NCBI GenBank assembly: GCA_017353815.1
Contig: JAFMSB010000083.1
Span: 1-7,051 of the forward strand
Length of the DNA stretch: 7,051 nt
Direction: 5' to 3'
Origin: Methylocapsa sp.
GTDB lineage: Bacteria; Pseudomonadota; Alphaproteobacteria; Rhizobiales; Beijerinckiaceae
Shown here one piece after another: positions 1 to 5,537 of this stretch. Under the pieces are notes generated by a model that saw only the letters and a program-made list of their open reading frames with translations, searched no databases and was not told the DNA's origin. Every line of letters begins with the position of its first letter. Position 1 is the first letter of the stretch. Both the position numbers and the translations under genes were made by a program.

Positions 1-1
1 C

Positions 2-544
2 ATGAGCAAGGCCTTTACCAAGGAAACCGAAGCCGATGAGGATCTCGACAGCGAGTTCCTTTCGGCTCCGCAAGGAATCAAAAATTACATCACCCCCGAG
101 GGCCTGCGGCGGTTGCAGGAGGAATTCGCGGGGCTCCAGCGGGTCGAGCGCCCGAAAATCGTCGACACGGTGGCCTGGGCGGCAGGCAATGGCGACCGGT
201 CGGAGAATGGCGATTACATTTACGGCAAGCGCCGGCTGCGCGAAATCGACCGCCGCCTTCATTTCCTCCGCAAGAGAATGGAAATCGCCGAGGTCGTCGA
301 TCCGGCGCGGCAAAAGGACCGCGGCCGGGTCTATTTCGGCGCGACCGTTGTCCACCGCAACAGCCAAGGAGCGGAGAGGGCCGTCCGGATCGTCGGGATC
401 GACGAGGCGCGCTCGGAGTTCGATGAGGTAAGCTGGATATCGCCGGTCGCTAAGGCGCTCATGAAGGCGGCCGAAGGCGATGTCGTCGAAATCCGCACTC
501 CGCGCGGGGCCGAATTCATAGAGGTGCTGAAGATCAGCTACTGA
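2..544 (+). CDS. greB: Transcription elongation factor GreB
   Basis: GreB enters the secondary channel of RNA polymerase and stimulates cleavage of the backtracked transcript 3' end, so stalled complexes can resume. The 180-residue product has the family layout: an N-terminal coiled coil (about residues 30-100) with the tip motif GDRSEN, whose acidic residues Asp65 and Glu68 match the magnesium-coordinating pair at the tip, then the highly conserved KRRLREIDRR segment, and a C-terminal FKBP-like domain (about 105-180) containing FGA and RIVGIDEA. The motifs and the RLREIDRR stretch fit GreB better than GreA. The first 26 or so residues (MSKAFTKE, then an acidic stretch) extend beyond E. coli GreB, which is about 158 residues; this N-terminal form is familiar from alphaproteobacterial GreB. 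The ATG is at base 2, so the ribosome binding site and promoter lie outside the window. The gene is complete (TGA stop) and converges on dxr. Confidence 0.95.
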   Translation: MSKAFTKETEADEDLDSEFLSAPQGIKNYITPEGLRRLQEEFAGLQRVERPKIVDTVAWAAGNGDRSENGDYIYGKRRLREIDRRLHFLRKRMEIAEVVDPARQKDRGRVYFGATVVHRNSQGAERAVRIVGIDEARSEFDEVSWISPVAKALMKAAEGDVVEIRTPRGAEFIEVLKISY

Positions 545-589
545 ACCGCGCGCGGCGGGCCCTGGCACCCTTGGCGAGCCCGAACGTTC

Positions 590-1813
590 TCATCGCAGCG
601 AAGATGCCGCTCCGGTTTCGGGCTGAAGCGCGAGCCGGGTTCTTGCGCGCACCTCCCGGTCGATTTCGAGTGCATCGGCGATTGTCTCGGGCTCATGCGC
701 TCCTATCCCGGCAAGAGCGAGATCGCATGCCCCTTCCACAATCCGGGCAATTTCGTAAAATGGAATACAGCGGCTCAAAAAGGCTTCGACCGCAACTTCG
801 TTGGCGGCGTTCATTACGGTCGGAAGACCCTGGCCCGTGCGCAGGGCATCGATTGCCACGCGCAGGGCCGGGAAGCGGTCAAAGTCCGGGCGCTCGAAGG
901 TAAGCTGGCCAATGGCCGTCAGATCGAGGCGGCGCGCGGCGGTTGTCTGCCGCTGCGGAAAAGAAAGACAATGCCCAATGGGGACTTTCATGTCCGGCGC
1001 GGCAAGGCCAGCCGTCACCGATCCGTCGCTAAAGAAGACGAGACCGTGGACAACGGATTGAGGGTGAATGACGACGCTCAGCCTAGCAGGGTCGATATTG
1101 AACAAATGATGCGCCTCGACCAGTTCGAGGCCCTTATTCATGAGCCCAGCCGAGTCGATGGTGACTTTCGGTCCCATTGACCAATTGGGATGCGCCAAGG
1201 CCTGCTCGGGCGTTGCCCGGGCGATCGCGGCGCGCGTCCAGGTCCAAAATGGACCGCCCGAGGCGGTCAGCGTGATCTTCTCGACCGTATCGAGAGGCGC
1301 GCCCCCCAGGGCCTGGAAAATCGCGTTGTGCTCGCTGTCGACCGGAAGCAACGTCGCGCGAGAGGCCGCGGCCTGGCGCATAAAGGCCAAACCGGCACAG
1401 ACGAGACACTCCTTATTGGCAAGCGCCACCACCCGCCCGGCAGAAAGCGCGGCAAAGGTTGGCTTTACTCCCGCCGTCCCGGCAATTGCCGCCACAACGA
1501 TGCTGGCCGGGCGCAGAGCCGCCTCGATGACGGCATCCTCGCCTGCCGCTGCCGCGATCTGAGTTCCCGCCAGGGCCTCCTTGAGTTCGGCATATCCGCC
1601 CGGATCGGCGAGCGCGGCGAAACTTGCGCCAAGGTCACGGGCGGCGCAGGCCAGCGCCTTCGGGTCGCGGCCCCCCGCCACCGCCTCGACCCGGAACGCC
1701 CCGTTTGCGCCGTGGATAACATCGGCCGTGGATTTGCCGATCGAGCCGGTCGCGCCAAGGATAATCACGCTCCAGGGCTCGCGCTCCGCCGCGGGACACT
1801 GCCGCAATTGCAT
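590..1813 (-). CDS. dxr: 1-deoxy-D-xylulose 5-phosphate reductoisomerase (MEP pathway)
   Basis: Cytosolic NADPH- and metal-dependent enzyme that rearranges and reduces 1-deoxy-D-xylulose 5-phosphate to 2-C-methyl-D-erythritol 4-phosphate, the committed step of the MEP isoprenoid route. With the start chosen here the protein has 407 residues, close to the family norm of about 400. It shows the NADPH-binding motif GATGSIGKST (20-29), ALANKE (130-135), the metal/substrate motif VDSEHN with Asp159, Ser160 and Glu161, the flexible-loop region HPNWSMG (208-214), then Ser221, Asn226, Lys227 and Glu230 in the second active-site motif, and IHPQSVVHG. The ATG at 1811-1813 is preferred because GGAG (1820-1823) lies six bases upstream. 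The frame stays open to a TTG at 1861 and an ATG at 1852, but neither has a ribosome binding site, and 407 residues already cover the fold. Gly223 replaces the Thr of E. coli in the second motif. It is the last gene of the cluster, 173 bases after cdsA. MEP-derived isoprenoids feed UppS. Confidence 0.95.
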   Translation of the reverse strand: MQLRQCPAAEREPWSVIILGATGSIGKSTADVIHGANGAFRVEAVAGGRDPKALACAARDLGASFAALADPGGYAELKEALAGTQIAAAAGEDAVIEAALRPASIVVAAIAGTAGVKPTFAALSAGRVVALANKECLVCAGLAFMRQAAASRATLLPVDSEHNAIFQALGGAPLDTVEKITLTASGGPFWTWTRAAIARATPEQALAHPNWSMGPKVTIDSAGLMNKGLELVEAHHLFNIDPARLSVVIHPQSVVHGLVFFSDGSVTAGLAAPDMKVPIGHCLSFPQRQTTAARRLDLTAIGQLTFERPDFDRFPALRVAIDALRTGQGLPTVMNAANEVAVEAFLSRCIPFYEIARIVEGACDLALAGIGAHEPETIADALEIDREVRARTRLALQPETGAASSLR

Positions 1814-1935
1814 CGCCTTCTCCGTGCCGGCTCTTCCCTCTCCAAAGAGCATGCCGGCCAAGCCGGAGCAAGAGCAGGCAAATCAAGGATAAAGCCGCCC
1901 CGGATGCAACGCCAGCCCCGGCCCCTTGCGCAGCG

Positions 1936-1971
1936 GCAAATTTGCACCTTCGCAGCCCGATTATTGCGAAG
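1936..1971 (-). repeat. Two inverted repeats in the cdsA-dxr spacer
   Basis: The 173 bases between the cdsA stop and the dxr start hold no supported gene. They contain a perfect 7-bp inverted repeat (CTTCGCA at 1948-1954, TGCGAAG at 1965-1971, 10-base loop) and, next to it, a perfect 10-bp palindrome GCAAATTTGC (1936-1945). Both lie about 15 to 50 bases downstream of the cdsA stop in the direction of transcription. The repeats are seen directly. Their role is unknown: a processing or pausing hairpin, a weak attenuator before dxr, or an operator are all possible. No T run follows, so a standard intrinsic terminator is not supported. I found no convincing promoter in this spacer. Confidence 0.4.
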
Positions 1972-1986
1972 ATTTGCGGCTCTACC

Positions 1987-2868
1987 CTAACCCCAGGAGA
2001 AGAGTCCGGCCGCGACCGACGGGCCGCCCCGCGCGGCTCCCACAAGCGCGGCAAAAGCCGCCGCGGCAATAAAGCCATCGAGCCGGTCCATGAAACCGCC
2101 GTGTCCTGGGATGAGGCGGCTTGAATCCTTCGCACCAAAGCGCCGCTTGACCCAAGATTCAAAAATATCTCCCGCCTGAGAAATGGCAGCGGCGGCAAGA
2201 CCGAGGCCAAAAAGAGGAACCCAGACCTTCAAGCAGGGGCCGAAGCCGGCGATCAGCGTTCCAAGCACCGCTCCGGCAAGAATGCCCGAGAGCATGCCGG
2301 ACCAGGTCTTTGAGGGCGAGATCCGGGGCCATAATTTTGGCCCGCCAATCAACCTGCCGCCGAAATAAGCGCAGACGTCCGTGCCCCAGACGATGGCAAA
2401 AAGCCAAAGGATCGCTTGCGTGCCAAAGCCCGGCGAGCGGTGCAATGCGGCGACTGGTAAGAGCAGCGCGGCCGCATAAGCAACACCGCAAAACGCCCAG
2501 ATGCTGCGGCCTTTGCCCGCGGCCAAAGCAGCAGCGGCGGCCGCCGCCGCGAGCGCCGCGCCGGATAGCCATAAGCCGCCTTTGGCGAAAAAAAACGCGC
2601 CTGCGCAGATCCCCAAAGCGGCAAATAAGATGCGCAAGCGGGGGCGCGGCGCGGCGATCAGATTTTGCCACTCGTAGCCAACCGCGAGGGCCGCTCCAAG
2701 CCATACAAGATCGAATGTCAGGCCGCCAAGCCATAGGGAAGCAAGAGCCGCGGCCATTAATACGGCGGCCGAGGCGAGGCGCGGGAAAAGATCGGCCAGT
2801 CCCCGCTGCCGCAGGAGCGAGATGGCGGGAGGGCCGCTGCTTGTTGTTCCGGAAGTGTCGTTCGGCAT
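1987..2868 (-). CDS. cdsA: Phosphatidate cytidylyltransferase (CDP-diglyceride synthase)
   Basis: Integral inner-membrane enzyme that joins CTP and phosphatidic acid to give CDP-diacylglycerol, the branch-point precursor of all major phospholipids. The 293-residue product (E. coli CdsA is about 285) is a run of hydrophobic segments, roughly eight, after a hydrophilic N terminus of about 30 residues. The C-terminal part carries the complete CDP-diglyceride synthase signature at 238-264: Ser238, Lys-Arg at 241-242, Lys-Asp at 247-248, then PGHGG and MDRLD. Upstream of it are GTDVCAYFGGR and SPSKTWSG, also typical of the family. An alanine-rich tract near residues 104-116 is probably a membrane helix. 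The ATG at 2866-2868 lacks a recognisable Shine-Dalgarno sequence. The uppS stop lies only 27 bases upstream, so translation may depend on ribosomes arriving from uppS (inference). The protein ends 29 residues after the signature with a TAG stop. Confidence 0.95.
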   Translation of the reverse strand: MPNDTSGTTSSGPPAISLLRQRGLADLFPRLASAAVLMAAALASLWLGGLTFDLVWLGAALAVGYEWQNLIAAPRPRLRILFAALGICAGAFFFAKGGLWLSGAALAAAAAAAALAAGKGRSIWAFCGVAYAAALLLPVAALHRSPGFGTQAILWLFAIVWGTDVCAYFGGRLIGGPKLWPRISPSKTWSGMLSGILAGAVLGTLIAGFGPCLKVWVPLFGLGLAAAAISQAGDIFESWVKRRFGAKDSSRLIPGHGGFMDRLDGFIAAAAFAALVGAARGGPSVAAGLFSWG

Positions 2869-2895
2869 GGAAAAAAGCCGCGTCCCGCGCCAAGG

Positions 2896-3717
2896 TCACT
2901 TGGCCAGCACAATCTCGCCGCAGCGCCGCCCGGTTACACCGCCAAAGCGGCGCTCGCGCGCGGCGAACTCCTTGAGCGCCGCCGAGAAGGCGTCGCGATC
3001 GAAATCCGGCCAGTGCAGCGGCAGAAATACGAGCTCCGCATAGGCTGCTTGCCACAGCATGAAATTGGAGAGCCTCTGCTCGCCCGAAGTGCGGATGATG
3101 AGATCGGGATCAGGTATGCCGCCGGTGTCGAGGCGGCCCGCCAACAGGATTTCGTCGATGTCGGCGGGCTTGATGAGGCCCGCCGCCGCTTCTTGCGCCA
3201 AAATCCTTGCCGCGGCCGCAATCTCCTGTCTGCTGCCGTAGTTGAAGGCAACGATCAAGTTGAGCCGCGAATTGCCCTGAGTTCGCTCCTCGGCTTCCTC
3301 GAGCAAGGCGCGTATATCGGGCTGAAGATTGTCGCGGACACCGATAACCTTAACCTTTACGCCAGCCTTCACCAATTCATCGAGGTCGTTGCGGATAAAG
3401 CGTCTGAGAAGCCCCATAAGATCGGCGATTTCCTCGACCGGCCGGTTCCAGTTCTCTTGGGAAAAGCTATAGACGGTGAGATAGCCGAGCCCGAATTCGA
3501 TTGCCGCCCGGACGGTCTCGCGAAGCGCCTGCACGCCGCGCCGGTGCCCCGCGGCGCGGGGCAGCCCTCGCCCCGCCGCCCACCGTCCGTTGCCGTCCAT
3601 GATGATCCCGACATGAATTGGTAAGCCAGGCGCCCCCCATTGTGCTTTGCGGGCATTTTCTTCCGCTGGGGGAGAGGGCGCCGTCATTTTCCTGGCATTG
3701 GCGGACTTTGGTAGCAT
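2896..3717 (-). CDS. uppS: Undecaprenyl diphosphate synthase (cis-prenyltransferase)
   Basis: Condenses isopentenyl diphosphate units onto farnesyl diphosphate with cis geometry to make undecaprenyl diphosphate, the lipid carrier for peptidoglycan and O-antigen precursors. It is a soluble, membrane-associated homodimer. Family motifs occur in order: [13 protein letters not shown] with catalytic Asp41, GHRRG (57-61), [10 protein letters not shown] (84-93), FNYGSRQEI, and [17 protein letters not shown] with Arg209, Arg215 and, further on, Glu228. These map to E. coli Asp26, Arg194, Arg200 and Glu213 at a constant offset of 15. The 273-residue form begins at the ATG at 3715-3717, which has only a weak GGGG-type site upstream. 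A second ATG at 3685-3687 (263 residues) has AGGA close upstream and leaves 24 residues before the first motif, so it is a real alternative. The gene follows frr after a 197-base spacer, the widest in the cluster. Confidence 0.95.
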   Translation of the reverse strand: MLPKSANARKMTAPSPPAEENARKAQWGAPGLPIHVGIIMDGNGRWAAGRGLPRAAGHRRGVQALRETVRAAIEFGLGYLTVYSFSQENWNRPVEEIADLMGLLRRFIRNDLDELVKAGVKVKVIGVRDNLQPDIRALLEEAEERTQGNSRLNLIVAFNYGSRQEIAAAARILAQEAAAGLIKPADIDEILLAGRLDTGGIPDPDLIIRTSGEQRLSNFMLWQAAYAELVFLPLHWPDFDRDAFSAALKEFAARERRFGGVTGRRCGEIVLAK

Positions 3718-3852
3718 CGACCCCGGAAAACTTCTTCAATTAGAGCAAACTCGAGGGCGCGCTCCCGCCCCTGCAAGATGAGCCCGCGCTGCGGCGGGAT
3801 CATTCCTGGCTGCAATAGCAAATTCTGCCGCCGGTCTTCAACAAACCAGGCC

Positions 3853-3884
3853 TTAAATATATTTAACAAAATCGCAATTTTCTC
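3853..3884 (-). promoter_or_regulatory. Candidate uppS promoter over a 14-bp AT palindrome
   Basis: Within the frr-uppS spacer (3718-3914) lies the perfect palindrome TTAAATATATTTAA (3853-3866), sharply AT-rich against its GC-rich surroundings. On the minus strand it contains TATATT (3856-3861), five of six matches to a -10 box. A 17-base spacer separates it from GAGAAA (3879-3884), a poor -35 with three of six matches, and a T-rich stretch lies between. Transcription from here would start near 3849 and give a leader of about 130 bases before uppS. The palindrome is certain; its use as a promoter or operator is inference from composition and placement. Confidence 0.28.
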
Positions 3885-3900
3885 ATCGCGGCCATGAGAA
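3880..3900 (-). repeat. 7-bp hairpin just downstream of frr
   Basis: TTCTCAT (3880-3886) and ATGAGAA (3894-3900) form a perfect 7-bp inverted repeat with a 7-base GC-rich loop. It begins 14 bases after the frr stop on the minus strand, and a T-rich but interrupted tract (ATTTTGTT) follows about 8 bases later. It could be a weak terminator or an RNA-end-stabilising hairpin. The low GC of the stem and the lack of a direct U run make efficient termination unlikely. Confidence 0.3.
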
Positions 3901-3914
3901 TGAAGCCTCCCCTC

Positions 3915-4475
3915 CTAAACACGCATGATTTCGGACTCCTTCGCGCTGAGCGCGGAATCGATCTCGGCAACAAATTCATCGGTGACTTTTTGGATTTCGT
4001 GCTCGTGGCGCTTTTCGTCATCCTCGCCGAGCGCTTTATCCTTGAGCAGCTTTTTTAACAAGTCCAGCCCGTCCCGGCGGACATGGCGGACCGCGATACG
4101 CGCCTCCTCGGCGTATTTATGGGCAACCTTTGCCATTTCCTTGCGCCGCTGCTCATTGAGTTCCGGAATACGGATGCGCAGGACCTGGCCCTCGACGATT
4201 GGCGAAAGTCCAAGGTTCGAGTTGCGGATGGCTTTGTCGACGGCAGAGACCATGGCCTTGTCCCAGACTTGAATCGAAAGCATGCGCGGCTCCGGCACGC
4301 TGATTGTGGCGAGCTGATTTACCGGAAGCGATTGGCCATAGGCTTCGACATGCACCGGCTCGATGAGGCTTGCCGAGGCGCGGCCGGTGCGCAAACCGCG
4401 CAATTCCTGTTTCAGCGCGGCGACCGCACCTTGCATCCGCCGCCTGAGGTCTGAAATATCAAAGCCAACAGTCAT
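3915..4475 (-). CDS. frr: Ribosome recycling factor
   Basis: Cytosolic factor that, with EF-G, splits the post-termination ribosome so its subunits can be reused. The 186-residue product is the standard length (about 185). It shows LRTGRAS near residues 27-33, [17 protein letters not shown] in the second domain, [14 protein letters not shown], the SNLGLSP stretch, [11 protein letters not shown] and a C-terminal helix containing [14 protein letters not shown]. Together these give the three-helix-bundle plus beta-domain layout of the family. The ATG at 4473-4475 is chosen because GAGGTG (4481-4486) sits five bases upstream and because the family starts here. The frame extends to a GTG at 4535, but those 20 extra residues have no counterpart in the family. 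It follows pyrH by 70 bases, the usual pyrH-frr pair, and is probably cotranscribed with it. Confidence 0.96.
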   Translation of the reverse strand: MTVGFDISDLRRRMQGAVAALKQELRGLRTGRASASLIEPVHVEAYGQSLPVNQLATISVPEPRMLSIQVWDKAMVSAVDKAIRNSNLGLSPIVEGQVLRIRIPELNEQRRKEMAKVAHKYAEEARIAVRHVRRDGLDLLKKLLKDKALGEDDEKRHEHEIQKVTDEFVAEIDSALSAKESEIMRV

Positions 4476-4545
4476 CTGCGCACCTCGGCATGATTCCAAA
4501 CACGGCCCTAGCTTGGCTGCGGGCAGAGAGGCCACCCCGCCGGCA

Positions 4546-5286
4546 TTACGGCGATACCAGCGTGGCGTTCCCTCTTCCCTCGAGCGCGGAAAGGATCGCG
4601 CCTGGGTTTTTTATCGAAAACACAATTATGGGAATTCCATTTTCGCGTGCAAGCGCGAAGGCAGCCGTGTCCATGACCGCAAGATTGCGGGCAATTGCCT
4701 CGTCATGGGTTAGTTGCTCGAATCGGATGGCCCTGGAGTCGCGCTTTGGATCGGCCGAATAGACGCCATCGACCTGAGTTGCCTTCATGATGAGGTCGCA
4801 GGAAAGCTCGGCGCCCCGCAAGGCCGCCCCGGTATCGGTGGTAAAGAACGGATTGCCCGTGCCGCCTCCAAGAACCACAATCCGCCTCTTGCCGAGATGA
4901 TGCAAGGCCGCTTCGCGCGAATAGGCTTCGCAGATTGCGGGCATGGGCAAAGCCGACATTGTGCGCGCCGCCTGTCCCTGCTTTTCGATCGCGTGCTCGA
5001 GGGCAAGGGCGTTCATGACCGTTGCTAGCATGCCGATCGAATCGGCCCTTGCCCGCTCGATCCCCTTGTCGGCACCTTCGATGCCGCGGAAAAAATTTCC
5101 GCCGCCGACGACGGCGGCAACCTCGACGCCGCGCGCTGCAACGTTTTTGAGATCCCCCGCAATTGCGGCCAAGACGTCAGGGTCAAGGCCGTGGCTGCGC
5201 GCGCCCATCAGAGCTTCGCCGGAGAGCTTGACGACGATCCGCCGCCACCGGAGCGGTTTGGGAGGCACTTCGGCTGGAATATTCAT
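4546..5286 (-). CDS. pyrH: Uridylate kinase (UMP kinase)
   Basis: Hexameric bacterial UMP kinase of the amino-acid-kinase fold; it phosphorylates UMP to UDP with ATP and is typically activated by GTP and inhibited by UTP. The 246-residue product (family about 240) shows the phosphate-binding motif VVKLSGEAL with Lys20, [10 protein letters not shown], the [17 protein letters not shown] segment, [31 protein letters not shown] and a C-terminal IKNPGAI. The ATG at 5284-5286 is chosen from the family length and from AAGGG (5290-5294) a few bases upstream. The open frame continues upstream to 5442, but that would add 52 proline-rich residues with no family counterpart and would use up much of the divergent promoter region. 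It is the first gene of the leftward cluster; in many relatives tsf would lie immediately upstream, but here purF is divergent. Confidence 0.96.
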   Translation of the reverse strand: MNIPAEVPPKPLRWRRIVVKLSGEALMGARSHGLDPDVLAAIAGDLKNVAARGVEVAAVVGGGNFFRGIEGADKGIERARADSIGMLATVMNALALEHAIEKQGQAARTMSALPMPAICEAYSREAALHHLGKRRIVVLGGGTGNPFFTTDTGAALRGAELSCDLIMKATQVDGVYSADPKRDSRAIRFEQLTHDEAIARNLAVMDTAAFALARENGIPIIVFSIKNPGAILSALEGRGNATLVSP

Positions 5287-5420
5287 AGGCCCTTGGTCCC
5301 TCGCGTCCGGTGCGCCCGGGGATAAGGCAAATCGCCAAAAGTGCAAGATCCCAGGGGCGGGCAGGTCCGCGGGGTGGGGCGGGAAAGCGCATAAAGCTCT
5401 GTATAGAGCGCCTTCTAAGG

Positions 5421-5449
5421 CTGACATTGGGCGCGGCGTCAATTATGTA
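5421..5449 (+). promoter_or_regulatory. Candidate purF promoter
   Basis: CTGACA (5421-5426) matches five of six bases of the sigma-70-type -35 box. Exactly 17 bases later comes TATGTA (5444-5449), which keeps the TAT of the -10 box (three of six). A start near 5456 would give a leader of about 80 bases before the purF ATG. Placement and spacing are good, but the -10 is weak, so this is a candidate only. Confidence 0.35.
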
Positions 5450-5464
5450 GATTCCAAGACACGG

Positions 5465-5493
5465 GGCTCGGGGTGCGAGCCGCAGCAAGCTCG
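5465..5493 (+). repeat. Mutually exclusive hairpins in the purF leader
   Basis: GGCTCG (5465-5470) pairs perfectly with CGAGCC (5476-5481) across a 5-base loop. The same second arm, CGAGC (5476-5480), can instead pair with GCTCG (5489-5493) across an 8-base loop, and TTTCCTT follows directly. The two hairpins share an arm and cannot form together. The layout resembles a minimal attenuator about 45 to 70 bases before the purF start, but the stems are only 6 and 5 bp and the T run is interrupted, so function is unproven. Confidence 0.3.
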
Positions 5494-5537
5494 TTTCCTT
5501 ACGATTCTACTTGCCCGAGGCGGAAAAGGGACTGGCG

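Larger units (their letters stand above)
5287..5537. promoter_or_regulatory. Divergent intergenic region between pyrH and purF
   Basis: These 251 bases separate two genes that point away from each other, so they must supply the start of the leftward pyrH cluster and of purF, unless transcripts enter from outside. I found no supported gene here. A small inverted repeat GCTCT-GTAT-AGAGC lies at 5396-5409, with TATACA at its centre on the minus strand. For pyrH I could not find a convincing -35/-10 pair: TTGACG on the minus strand (5437-5442) has no good -10 at the expected distance. No site resembling a known purine repressor operator was recognised. Confidence 0.6.

Noticed and set aside
545..589. 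Bidirectional terminator between greB and dxr
   Set aside because: The gap holds only loopless GC palindromes (CCGCGCGCGG at 546-555, GGGCCC at 557-562) and no T run on either strand, so no intrinsic terminator can be supported.
1190..1990. 266-codon open frame on the plus strand opposite dxr
   Set aside because: It is antisense to dxr, is Arg/Gly-rich with no family signature, and runs on into the cdsA-dxr spacer; it is a shadow.
2159..3055. 298-codon minus-strand frame overlapping cdsA and uppS
   Set aside because: It is out of frame with two unmistakable genes on the same strand, and its arginine-rich product has no motif.
3764..3799. GC-rich inverted repeat CCCGCC/GGCGGG upstream of uppS
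   Set aside because: It is a short stem with a loop of about 24 bases and no T run, as expected by chance in this composition.
3684..3869. 61-codon TTG-start frame in the frr-uppS spacer, possible leader peptide
   Set aside because: It has a rare start, no ribosome binding site, overlaps the start of uppS, and shows no regulatory codon run.
4476..4535. 20-residue GTG-start extension of Frr
   Set aside because: Frr normally begins at the ATG at 4475, which has a good GAGGTG site; the extension adds nothing recognisable.
5287..5442. 52-residue N-terminal extension of PyrH
   Set aside because: It is proline-rich without family counterpart; the ATG at 5286 has a ribosome binding site and gives the normal length.
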